The notes under the pieces were generated by a model, which was not told where the DNA came from, searched no databases, and saw nothing but the letters and a program-made list of their open reading frames with translations. Below, piece after piece: positions 24,195 through 31,910 of a stretch of DNA of 64,000 bases (within the stretch, counting starts at the first letter, position 1; each line of letters opens with the position of its first letter). The stretch spans positions 158,758 through 222,757 of the forward strand of contig NZ_SIJC01000007.1 in the NCBI RefSeq assembly GCF_010078385.1, given 5' to 3'. The translations under genes and the position numbers were made by a program. This DNA is from Chengkuizengella sediminis. Lineage in GTDB: Bacteria; Bacillota; Bacilli; Paenibacillales; KCTC-33759.

Positions 24195-25514
24195 TCATTT
24201 TTTAATATCGAATACCCCCTCCAAATAATCATTTAAAAAGATTCCCTCTGGATCCATTTGATCTCTTAACTTTTGAAAATCATTCCATTTTGGGTATAAC
24301 TTTTTTAATTTTTCTGAAGTTAAGGTATGCATTTTTCCCCAGTGAGGTCTGCCATTATATTTTTGCATAATCGTTTCCATCTCTTGAAAATACGACTCAT
24401 ACTTCATACCTTTATACATATGAACAGCAATATAGGCTGAATTCCTTTGATAGGATGGACTTAACCAAATATCATCTTTTTTTACATAACGACATTCAAT
24501 TGGGAAGTGAACGGCAAATTGTTGTTGATCCATACATCTTTTCATTTCTTCAACAACTTTTTTTAGTTTTCCTTCAGGTACGCAGTATTCCATTTCATTG
24601 AAACGGACCACTCTATCTGATGTATAAACAAATGGACTATAATTTATATTTTCTGCATTAGGTACACCACTAGCTGAAATTCGGCTGATTGTTTTGCTTA
24701 AACGAGGGAAAAGGCGACTTGCTTCTGATAATATCCAAAAAACATAATTTTCTAAAACTACATTTTTAAATTTTTGTAAAGGTCGACTAGGTGAAGGTGT
24801 TTGATTCGTTTCGTTCGTGATCTTAATCTGAGTTGTTTCGGTGTGAGGGTAATAAAAAAATTCAAAGTTTCGATTGGTTTTTAAATGGTCTAATTGTTCC
24901 AAACAATTTGTTATCGATTGTTTGAACGATCTACAATGCAGTTTGTATGAAGGGACCACTTTAAGTTTAACCTTGACTATAATCCCTAATGCTCCAAGGG
25001 AAATGGCTGCAGCTTTAAACATATTTTGATTTTTTTCATCTGAACAAATGATCACTTCGCCCGTACCTGTTACGATTGTGAGCTCTTTTATTTGCGTTGA
25101 TAGATTCCCAAGACTTACACCTGTACCATGTGTTCCAGTACTCAAAGCACCTGCGATAGATTGGTGGTCAATATCACCCATATTTTCTAGGGCAAAACCT
25201 TGCTGATGTAAAAGCAAACTAAGTTTTTTCAGTTTTGTTCCCGCCCAAACTTCTGCCCATTGTTCTGAATCGTTTACTTCTACAATCCCTTGCATATCAT
25301 CTAGTGAAATTAGTAATTGATTTGTATGAACTAAAGGGGTGAAAGAATGCCCCGAACCTACTACACGTAAACGTTGTTTTTGTTCTATACAATGATGAAT
25401 GAGTTTTACAACCTCCTCAGTGTTTTGAGGGTAAATGATATTTTGAGGTGAACTTTTTACTAGTCCTGACCAGTTTTTCCATTCATTTATAGGTTTTTGT
25501 TTTAAAGAAAGCAT
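24195..25514 (-). CDS. FAD-dependent aldonolactone oxidase (gulono/arabinono-lactone oxidase family)
   Basis: 439 residues with an N-terminal FAD-binding PCMH domain (RVVGSGHSFTPLVHTNQLL, DHQSIAGALSTGTHGTG) and a C-terminal ALO domain (MEYCVPEGKLKKVVEEM, PRHWGK-like RPHWGKMHTL). Such enzymes oxidise sugar lactones or related polyols with O2. The usual covalent-FAD His is present in the SGHSF block. Its start overlaps the end of the PLP-aldolase gene by 13 bases, so they are translated together and may act in one short pathway. The true substrate is unknown. Confidence 0.88.
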   Translation of the reverse strand: MLSLKQKPINEWKNWSGLVKSSPQNIIYPQNTEEVVKLIHHCIEQKQRLRVVGSGHSFTPLVHTNQLLISLDDMQGIVEVNDSEQWAEVWAGTKLKKLSLLLHQQGFALENMGDIDHQSIAGALSTGTHGTGVSLGNLSTQIKELTIVTGTGEVIICSDEKNQNMFKAAAISLGALGIIVKVKLKVVPSYKLHCRSFKQSITNCLEQLDHLKTNRNFEFFYYPHTETTQIKITNETNQTPSPSRPLQKFKNVVLENYVFWILSEASRLFPRLSKTISRISASGVPNAENINYSPFVYTSDRVVRFNEMEYCVPEGKLKKVVEEMKRCMDQQQFAVHFPIECRYVKKDDIWLSPSYQRNSAYIAVHMYKGMKYESYFQEMETIMQKYNGRPHWGKMHTLTSEKLKKLYPKWNDFQKLRDQMDPEGIFLNDYLEGVFDIKK

Positions 25515-26689
25515 TTCCCTGCCCCCCTGTAAGTCAAATATTCATCTACAATTTCGCCATTTGAAATACAATATAATTGATTAAAGCGCTCACATAACTC
25601 ACCGCTTTTACTATGACGGAAAAAGATAGGATCACCTATGTCCAAGTTCTCTTTTCCTTTATATAAAATAGGAGTCTGTACTTCACCAGCACCTTCCAAA
25701 GAATGAAGTTTTGTTTTTTCTGGTAAATAAGGAGCTGGCAGTTTATCCTTTCCTGTTGCTCCAGAAGCAACATATCCTCCACCTGTACAAGTAAATATAT
25801 TTTCTTTTGGTTTGCGTACAATGTCTAGGGCAAAACCCGCTGCTGGTTTATATTGAAATTCCTTATACGAATCAAATAATAGAGGAGAGAAAAATCCAGA
25901 CCCTACAGTGACCTCAGTTATCACTTCTTCCTTACAAGTGCTTGCTAAGCTACCTGTCCCACCTCCATTGACAAACCGAAATGATAGGTCATATTCTTTT
26001 ATTGAATCTATGATTTCTGCTCGTTTTTCTTTTATCTGCTCAATAGACTGTTTTTTAAGTAATTGAACTACTGAATTTGTAAGTGGCTTTCCTTTCACTT
26101 GATCACCGACACCTGCAATTTGTGCTTCATAACCCATTAAACCATCTAGTTTTAACTGTTTGGATTGTTGAATGGTATAAATAAGTTGATGTATTTCGTG
26201 AATTGAACGAAGAGGAGAACGATAAACTCCGAATCTGAAATTGGGATAAACCAAAGACATATCCACATCGATGCATACTGGTATTTTAATATCTTCATCT
26301 TTAACAATACTTTCGATGAGTTTGATATGTTTGAAACAATCTACCATGAAGGTGATTTGTTTCCCTTCTCTTATTTGTTCAACAATAGAAGTGATGTAAT
26401 CCGTATTGGTGATAGGATATCCCAATAATAGATCGTCAAACCCATGTTCAGAGAGGAAGACAGCTTCAGGTGCAGAGTAACACATCACCCCTTGAAAACG
26501 CTCACTTTTTTCCATAATTCTTTCTAAAATTGGTACACTGCGAATGGATTTACTAGCTATTCTTATTTTTTTATTTAAACTGTGACCTAAAATTTGGGAG
26601 ATGTTATCATCGAGCAGATCAACATCCAAAAAGGCAAATGGTTTTGCAATATGGTTAGTAGCTTTTTTATATTGAATATATGTATTCAT
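25502..26689 (-). CDS. PLP-dependent amino acid aldolase/deaminase (alanine racemase fold)
   Basis: 395 residues with the fold-type III barrel. The PLP lysine lies in RIASKSIRSVPIL, barrel strands follow (CIDVDMSLVYPNFRFGVYRS), and a C-terminal beta domain contains CTGGGYVASGATGKD and the metal-ligand-like His of FFRHSKSGELCERFN. It resembles D-threonine-aldolase/D-serine-dehydratase (DSD1) proteins. ATG 26689 follows GGGAGG. It heads a two-gene unit with the lactone oxidase, and both names are family-level only. Confidence 0.85.
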   Translation of the reverse strand: MNTYIQYKKATNHIAKPFAFLDVDLLDDNISQILGHSLNKKIRIASKSIRSVPILERIMEKSERFQGVMCYSAPEAVFLSEHGFDDLLLGYPITNTDYITSIVEQIREGKQITFMVDCFKHIKLIESIVKDEDIKIPVCIDVDMSLVYPNFRFGVYRSPLRSIHEIHQLIYTIQQSKQLKLDGLMGYEAQIAGVGDQVKGKPLTNSVVQLLKKQSIEQIKEKRAEIIDSIKEYDLSFRFVNGGGTGSLASTCKEEVITEVTVGSGFFSPLLFDSYKEFQYKPAAGFALDIVRKPKENIFTCTGGGYVASGATGKDKLPAPYLPEKTKLHSLEGAGEVQTPILYKGKENLDIGDPIFFRHSKSGELCERFNQLYCISNGEIVDEYLTYRGAGKCFL

Positions 26690-26894
26690 TAAACTCCTCC
26701 CTTAATAGAGTATATAATTTTAGAGCATTTATATAGTATATTCTATAACATGGATTGATTTTCCTTTGTATATCAATGGTTCTAGCTTAAATTGATTATA
26801 TTTATAATAAAGTTGAATAAAAATAGTTGAATTTTTTAAATAATAGTTTACACTTATGATGCAATCAAATTTTAATATTGCGGAGGGGAAAGAC

Positions 26895-28685
26895 ATGAAG
26901 CGTTTATTTATTATTGCTTTAAGTTGTTTTTTAATTTTTACTAGTTTTAGTTCTGTTTTTGCAGAAGGGGACAACTCAACGGATACTGGAGTTGAGGAAA
27001 ATCAAGGTGGAGAGGAACAAGCAGTAAAAAAAATAACGATCCTACATACGAATGATACACATGCTAGAATTAATGAAGGTAAATATGATGGTATGGGACT
27101 TGCAAAATTATCTACGCTTGTTAAAGAACAAGAAGCAGATAATGCAAATGTACTTTTACTTGATGCGGGAGATACATTCCATGGAACGACTTTTGCTACT
27201 TTAGAGCAAGGGAAAAGTATTGCAGAAGTTTTTAACGCTGTTGGTTATGATGGAATGGCTGCAGGAAACCATGACTTTAACTATGGTTATGAAAGATTAC
27301 TAGAATTAAAAGAGATGGTTACTTTTCCAGTATTGAGTGCAAATGTGATTGTTGAAGAAACGGGAGAATTATTATTGCCTCCTTATATGATTCAAGAAGT
27401 AGATGGTGTAAAACTAGGAATCTTCGGTTTATCTACACCAGAGACGCACTATAAAACACATCCAAAAAATGTAGAAGGTTTAAAGTTTACTGATCCTGTT
27501 GAAGCGGCTCAAACAATGGTAGCAGAACTTCAATCACAAGAAGTGGATGTCATCATCGCTTTAACACATTTAGGAACAGATGCTTCAAGTACGGATACTA
27601 GTATTAAGGTAGCTGAAGGAGCACCTGGAATTGATTTAATCGTTGATGGACACAGCCATACTGAAGACAACATTGGTGAAAGTGGAACTTTAATTGTAAG
27701 TTCTGGAGAGTATACTAAGAACTTAGGTGTGGTAGAGCTTTCTTTTGATGAAAATGGTGAGTTAGTAAGTAAAGAAGGAAGTTTAATTACTAAAGAAGAT
27801 GCAGCAGAAGTTGAACCAGATACAGAAGTTCAAGCTGTAATTGATGCGATTACTGCATCTCAAGAAACAATTTTAGCAGAGGTTGTAGGTTCAACAAGTG
27901 TAGTACTTGATGGTGAAAGAGAACAGGTTCGAGCAGGTGAGACAAACTTAGGAAACCTAATTACAGATGCGATGTTAAATGAAACTGGAGCGGATGTAGC
28001 ACTTACTAATGGTGGTGGTATTAGAGCTTCGATTGATGTAGGTGAAATTACAAAGGGTGAAGTGATTACTGTATTACCTTTTGGAAATTACATCGTTACT
28101 AAAGAAGTTTCAGGTGCAGTCATTAAAGCAGCATTAGAAAATGGGATTGATTCTTATCCAGATGCAAAAGGAGCATTTCCACATGTAGCAGGTATTGATT
28201 ATACAATTGACGTTTCCAAACCTGCTGGAGAAAGAGCGGTATCTATTCAAATTAATGGAGAACCTCTTGATTTAGAGAAAACTTATGTATTGGCAACTAA
28301 CGACTTCTTGGCTGCTGGTGGAGATGAATATACGATGTTTGCAGATATTGCGATTAAAAATGAATATCCAGCTCTAGATGAAGTACTTATTCAGTATATT
28401 CAAGAAAAAGGTGAAGTGAGTCCTGTGGTTGAGGAGCGTATAACTGCCATAAATGAAGTAACAGAACCTGAAGTAACAGAACCTGAAGTAACAGAACCTG
28501 AAGTAACAGAACCTGAAGAAGTACCTGAATCTAGTACAGGGATTTATATAGTGGTTCCTGGTGATTATTTATCTAAAATAGCAGTAAAATATAATACTAC
28601 TTGGCAAGAACTTCAAAAATTGAATCAGCTAGACAATCCAAACTTAATCTTCCCAGATCAAGAAATAATCGTTCCAGCTGAATAA
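26895..28685 (+). CDS. Secreted 5'-nucleotidase/2',3'-cyclic phosphodiesterase with LysM anchor
   Basis: 596 residues from ATG 26895, which follows GGAGGGG and gives a clean signal peptide ending SSVFA (an in-frame ATG at 26856 would hide it). Metallophosphatase blocks: ILHTNDTHAR, LLDAGDTFHG, AAGNHDFNYG, THLGTD and VDGHSHT. The nucleotide-binding C-domain has NLITDAMLNETGADVALTNGGGIRA and FLAAGGDEY. A (VTEPE)n linker leads to a LysM module (YIVVPGDYLSKIAVKYN), which should hold it on peptidoglycan. It releases nucleosides and phosphate outside the cell. Confidence 0.94.
   Translation: MKRLFIIALSCFLIFTSFSSVFAEGDNSTDTGVEENQGGEEQAVKKITILHTNDTHARINEGKYDGMGLAKLSTLVKEQEADNANVLLLDAGDTFHGTTFATLEQGKSIAEVFNAVGYDGMAAGNHDFNYGYERLLELKEMVTFPVLSANVIVEETGELLLPPYMIQEVDGVKLGIFGLSTPETHYKTHPKNVEGLKFTDPVEAAQTMVAELQSQEVDVIIALTHLGTDASSTDTSIKVAEGAPGIDLIVDGHSHTEDNIGESGTLIVSSGEYTKNLGVVELSFDENGELVSKEGSLITKEDAAEVEPDTEVQAVIDAITASQETILAEVVGSTSVVLDGEREQVRAGETNLGNLITDAMLNETGADVALTNGGGIRASIDVGEITKGEVITVLPFGNYIVTKEVSGAVIKAALENGIDSYPDAKGAFPHVAGIDYTIDVSKPAGERAVSIQINGEPLDLEKTYVLATNDFLAAGGDEYTMFADIAIKNEYPALDEVLIQYIQEKGEVSPVVEERITAINEVTEPEVTEPEVTEPEVTEPEEVPESSTGIYIVVPGDYLSKIAVKYNTTWQELQKLNQLDNPNLIFPDQEIIVPAE
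28455..28514 (+). repeat. Four 15-bp tandem repeats coding the VTEPE linker
   Basis: GAAGTAACAGAACCT occurs four times without change, encoding EVTEP units between the nucleotidase and LysM domains. Exact copies suggest recent slippage and length variation between strains. Confidence 0.9.
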
Positions 28686-28710
28686 ATAGCATCGAAATTT
28701 AATACATGAT

Positions 28711-28758
28711 AAACCCGAACTTTGGACAGTATTTTAGTCTGATTTCGGGTTTTTTTAT
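28711..28758 (+). terminator. Terminator of the nucleotidase gene
   Basis: AAACCCGAA (28711-28719) pairs with TTCGGGTTT (28744-28752), followed by TTTTTT. Confidence 0.85.
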
Positions 28759-28847
28759 GTTTTCCACTTCATAAGTAAAATTTTTGGGGCAAATGCCATA
28801 TGTTAGGCATACTTTATTATGAATAATGAATATGGGGGGTAAGATGA

Positions 28848-29117
28848 TTGATTCAACAAGTCATTCACAGACATCATTGTCGTCAGCGGCTAAGGTCCCT
28901 ACCTCGTCCTAAATTACGCACATATGGTAGCATTCGTCAAAAGCGGAAACTGAAAACACTGAATATCAATTCCAATGAACAATATGTACCAGAAGAAAAT
29001 ATAAATATGAATATCGAAACTTACGATTATCCCGATTATCCAGTGATAGCCTATGCGAGAACACGGCCAAATGGTTATTCAGTTTGTGGATATGGGTATC
29101 CAACTTCTATCTATTAA
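28848..29117 (+). CDS. Small basic, tyrosine-tailed hypothetical protein
   Basis: 89 residues starting at TTG 28848, 7 bases after GGGGGG. The first 45 residues are very basic (HRHHCRQRLRSLPRPKLRTY, RQKRKLK), and the last 35 are rich in Tyr, Pro and Gly (YDYPDYPVIAYARTR, YGYGYPTSIY-like end). No family is recognised. Composition and the neighbouring Pro-Arg-Tyr gene suggest a structural or spore-coat-associated protein, which is only a guess. It has its own terminator. Confidence 0.6.
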   Translation: MIQQVIHRHHCRQRLRSLPRPKLRTYGSIRQKRKLKTLNINSNEQYVPEENINMNIETYDYPDYPVIAYARTRPNGYSVCGYGYPTSIY

Positions 29118-29135
29118 TACTTAGGTACAAAAACG

Positions 29136-29170
29136 GAAAGTGAGATGTAAATTGCATCTCACTTTCTTTG
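29136..29170 (+). terminator. Rho-independent terminator
   Basis: GAAAGTGAGATG (29136-29147) pairs perfectly with CATCTCACTTTC (29155-29166). Confidence 0.8.
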
Positions 29171-29256
29171 TGCTCATAATTGGGCATTTGTAGGAGGCAA
29201 TTCGTCTAGATATAGCATACTTTGATATGGAGAAGTTAGAAAAGGAGGTTCATTCA

Positions 29257-29496
29257 TTGAGTCATTATCAATATTTTAATTCCCTATCTGGATATCGTCA
29301 GCAGCCCCCACGACCAAGACCGCGTCCTAGACCAAGACCACGACCACGACCAAGGCCATATCCGTATTATCCGTACCCTAGACCAAGACCGAGACCTTAT
29401 CCATATCCAAGACCAATACCAGTGCCGTATCCTTATCCATATCCTTACCCTCAACCTCAACCGTATCCGTACTATCCACCACAGCCATATTATTAA
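29257..29496 (+). CDS. Proline-arginine-tyrosine repeat protein
   Basis: 79 residues from TTG 29257. The site AAAGGAGG lies 8 bases upstream, and the in-frame ATG at 29227 has none. After SHYQYFNSLSGYRQQPP the chain is almost purely (RP)n, then (YP)n with short PYYPYP and PQPQP variants. The low-complexity, highly charged/aromatic composition resembles coat or matrix proteins that crosslink through tyrosine, and could also bind nucleic acid. The function is unknown. A minus-strand frame through the same DNA is an artefact of the repeat. Three terminator hairpins follow. Confidence 0.7.
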   Translation: MSHYQYFNSLSGYRQQPPRPRPRPRPRPRPRPRPYPYYPYPRPRPRPYPYPRPIPVPYPYPYPYPQPQPYPYYPPQPYY

Positions 29497-29502
29497 AGAA
29501 AA

Positions 29503-29524
29503 CTCGCCGATTGGCGAGCCTTTA
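29503..29524 (+). terminator. First of three tandem hairpins
   Basis: CTCGCC-GATT-GGCGAG, 7 bases after the stop of the Pro-Arg-Tyr gene, followed by CCTTT. Confidence 0.7.
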
Positions 29525-29534
29525 AGAAAGAAAA

Positions 29535-29567
29535 ACCACCTTCTATTCAAAGGTGGTATTCTTTTTT
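29535..29567. terminator. Second of three tandem hairpins
   Basis: ACCACCTT (29535-29542) pairs with AAGGTGGT (29550-29557), followed by ATTCTTTTTT and preceded by an A run, so it works both ways. Confidence 0.8.
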
Positions 29568-29578
29568 ATAAGGACGAC

Positions 29579-29612
29579 GTCACCGATAGGTGACTTTCTT
29601 ATTATTTTTTTT
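29579..29612. terminator. Third of three tandem hairpins
   Basis: GTCACC-GATA-GGTGAC (29579-29594) followed by TTTCTTATT. It overlaps the 3' side of the convergent gene ending at 29602. Confidence 0.7.
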
Positions 29613-29931
29613 GCCCTACGAATGCATTTCTAAATGCCTTGCTTATTTTCGACTCTTCTATACCCCATAGTATTGAAAATTCAGCACATACATTTTCATC
29701 AAACCAATCGGATAGTAGTTTTCGATTTTGTGCATTCTCTAAAATATATTTTGAATTAATCAATACTTTTTTATAATAAAGTTCTTCAGCTTCTTTTATT
29801 TTTTCGGGTGGAATCCATGTATTTAAACGTTTGATGGTTCTATAGATTTCTTTATTACACGCCCTTCGAATTTTTCTGGCAGTAGGCAAGTCTAAATTAT
29901 GTTTTTGTGAATCTTGATGCTTCATCATCAT
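29602..29931 (-). CDS. Hypothetical helical protein
   Basis: 109 residues, mostly charged and alpha-helical (TARKIRRACNKEIYRTIKRL, PPEKIKEAEELYYKKV), without membrane segment or known motif. GAGAGGAG precedes the run of three ATG codons, so the start is one of 29931, 29928 or 29925. The regular codon use and ribosome site support a real gene. I do not recognise the family. It converges on the Pro-Arg-Tyr gene. Confidence 0.6.
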   Translation of the reverse strand: MMMKHQDSQKHNLDLPTARKIRRACNKEIYRTIKRLNTWIPPEKIKEAEELYYKKVLINSKYILENAQNRKLLSDWFDENVCAEFSILWGIEESKISKAFRNAFVGQKK

Positions 29932-30117
29932 CTGCTCCTCTCTACAATTATTTGTATGCAGAAAGAAGCGGCTTAGCTACTAGGCTAGTTACTCAAAGAA
30001 TATGTTAACATCTAAATTTACATTTTATAATGAAAACTTTTAGGAATGATCTTGGTATGACAAGCTTTATGTTAGAATAAGATGTGATAAAGACACAATA
30101 AAGGCAGGGAGTAATGG

Positions 30118-31212
30118 ATGGAATTAATAACAGAGATCATACATCACATATTTATTTGGTTAACAGAATTAGGTTATTGGGGCATCATGATTGGTTTAAT
30201 GATTGAAGTGATTCCAAGTGAAATTATTTTATCCTATGGTGGGTTCTTAATTTATCAAAATAAAATTACTTGGACTGAAGCGATGGTTTTTGCAACGATT
30301 GGGGGAACATTAGCACAAATCTTTCTTTATTGGCTAGGGAAATTTGGTGGTAGACCTTTAATAGAGAAGTATGGTAAGTATATCTTAATACATAAAAAAC
30401 ATCTTGATTTATCTGAAAAATGGTTTAATCAATATGGGACAGGTATGATTTTTACAGCTCGATTTATTCCAGTTGTTCGGCATGCCATTTCTATACCAGC
30501 TGGATTAGCGAATATGTCTTTTATTCGTTTTAGTGTTTTAACAACTTTAGCTGTAATACCCTGGTCTGCTTTTTTCTTGTTTTTAGGTACGACATTGGGT
30601 GAGAATTGGGAGCAAATTGATGAAAAAGCACAACCATATATTTTACCATTTATTATTGTTTCTCTACTTCTCACTGTTTTATATTTGGTTTATAAAATAA
30701 CCAAGAAAAAGAATGGCTCTTCTCAAAATTATGGTATTGAAGGAGAGAAAATAGTAAAACATCAGTTAAAGTATCTTCCAAGGGACTATAAAGTTTTTCA
30801 TGATATAAAATTAAAAACAAATGGAAGAACACAACAATTTGATCATGTTGCGATCGGACCCAATGGTATATTTCATATTGAAACAAAACATTGGTCTGGT
30901 GAAATTCGTTTTACTTCCCAGGGAATTCAAAGGAGTAATAATAAAAACAGTGCAGATCCAACGGCACAAATGTATAGACATGATTATATTATAAAAGAAC
31001 TATTGAGAAAAAATAATTTAAAAACTAGTATTCGTGGACTAATCTGTTTTTCTCATCCTAATAGTCAGATTATAGGTCAAAGTCCAGCTTTTAAAACGAT
31101 AAAGGTAGATCGCCTATTACATACCATCCAAACCTATAGAACGAATAAACCTGTATCTAAGGAAGAAATGAAACGACTTTCAAATATAATTGAGAATAGC
31201 CTTGGAAGTTAA
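30118..31212 (+). CDS. DedA-family membrane protein fused to a NERD domain
   Basis: 364 residues. Residues 1-195 are a DedA/VTT (SNARE-associated) membrane domain with ETERIGLMIEVIPSE-like opening, GKFGGRPLIEKYGKY and the hallmark ARFIPVVRHAISIPAG. Residues 205-364 are a NERD nuclease-related domain: GIEGEKIVKHQLKYLP, VFHDIKLK, FDHVAIGPNGIFHIETKHW (the D...ExK core) and a C-terminal helix. DedA proteins move lipid carriers such as undecaprenyl phosphate or support proton-motive force; NERD is thought to bind or process nucleic acid. ATG 30118 follows AGGGAG by 7 bases. Confidence 0.9.
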   Translation: MELITEIIHHIFIWLTELGYWGIMIGLMIEVIPSEIILSYGGFLIYQNKITWTEAMVFATIGGTLAQIFLYWLGKFGGRPLIEKYGKYILIHKKHLDLSEKWFNQYGTGMIFTARFIPVVRHAISIPAGLANMSFIRFSVLTTLAVIPWSAFFLFLGTTLGENWEQIDEKAQPYILPFIIVSLLLTVLYLVYKITKKKNGSSQNYGIEGEKIVKHQLKYLPRDYKVFHDIKLKTNGRTQQFDHVAIGPNGIFHIETKHWSGEIRFTSQGIQRSNNKNSADPTAQMYRHDYIIKELLRKNNLKTSIRGLICFSHPNSQIIGQSPAFKTIKVDRLLHTIQTYRTNKPVSKEEMKRLSNIIENSLGS

Positions 31213-31216
31213 TTCA

Positions 31217-31471
31217 TTGAAAAGAAATAGTGCATTGATAGACTTAGAAAATTTGTTTCAGTCAGACCTTTCTTCAAAGGATAAGTTATTTGCAGCACAT
31301 AGAAGTATGGCTGCTACATTAAATGAATGTTCTGCAGGTGAAGACTATTCCTGTCCAATTAGACTGACGGCAGTCATCTCAAACCAGAGAACTGGACCTG
31401 TTTTTCATAGTATACATTTTTCATTTCCACATTATTGGATATTAGAGGGGAAAATAGATTGTCAAACATAG
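31217..31471 (+). CDS. Possible hypothetical protein or coding relic
   Basis: An open frame from TTG 31217 (or from within the DedA-NERD end) to a stop at 31469-31471 encodes about 84 residues, including LIDLENLFQSDLSSKDKLF and SCPIRLTAVISNQRTGP. No ribosome binding site is seen and no family is recognised. It may be the remnant of a longer gene or a chance frame. Confidence 0.25.
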   Translation: MKRNSALIDLENLFQSDLSSKDKLFAAHRSMAATLNECSAGEDYSCPIRLTAVISNQRTGPVFHSIHFSFPHYWILEGKIDCQT

Positions 31472-31652
31472 GGTGGATTTGAACGACGAGGTTAAGAGAT
31501 TTAAGGACAGATGTTCTTTTTTTATTCTATTATAACAAACAAAAATAAGATATCATTTTAATTGGTTAATTATTCTAATTTATAATAATGATTATTGTGA
31601 GTAAAGATTTAACAGACTTTTATCAAGGTAAGTGGATAAATATTTATTGTGA

Positions 31653-31766
31653 CATGTAGTTATATTGGATAAAAATGCAGAAACATTCTTACATGTTCAT
31701 CCAATGGAGAATGAGTTAAGTAGTTCTGGAGCAGTATTTCATACTAATTTTCCGGAAAGAAATTGA
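31653..31766 (+). pseudogene. Fragment of a metal-associated/YtkA-like secreted protein
   Basis: A frame without start codon reads KNAETFLHVHPMENELSSSG followed by AVFHTNFPERN and a stop. The HVHP and FHTxFP signature is that of small secreted proteins linked to copper/heavy-metal or YtkA-like domains. Both ends of the domain are missing, so it is a decayed copy. The rest of 31472-31910 holds nothing I recognise. Confidence 0.5.
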
Positions 31767-31910
31767 ATGAATTATTTTTTTATACATATAATTAAATTTT
31801 TATTCATATTTTTCGAAAAAGATATAGACGTTTTGAATGAGTAAGGTTAAAATTTACAATTATAGAATGGAAAATTCATCTAAATACATCGTCTGGGGGA
31901 GAAATATACT

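Noticed and set aside
28455..28514. Short tandem repeats as a possible CRISPR
   Set aside because: 15-bp identical units without spacers, in frame inside the nucleotidase linker.
29284..29550. Minus-strand frame rich in Trp, Arg and Ile opposite the Pro-Arg-Tyr gene
   Set aside because: It is the complement of a CCN-rich repeat, lacks a ribosome site and runs through the terminator of the real gene.
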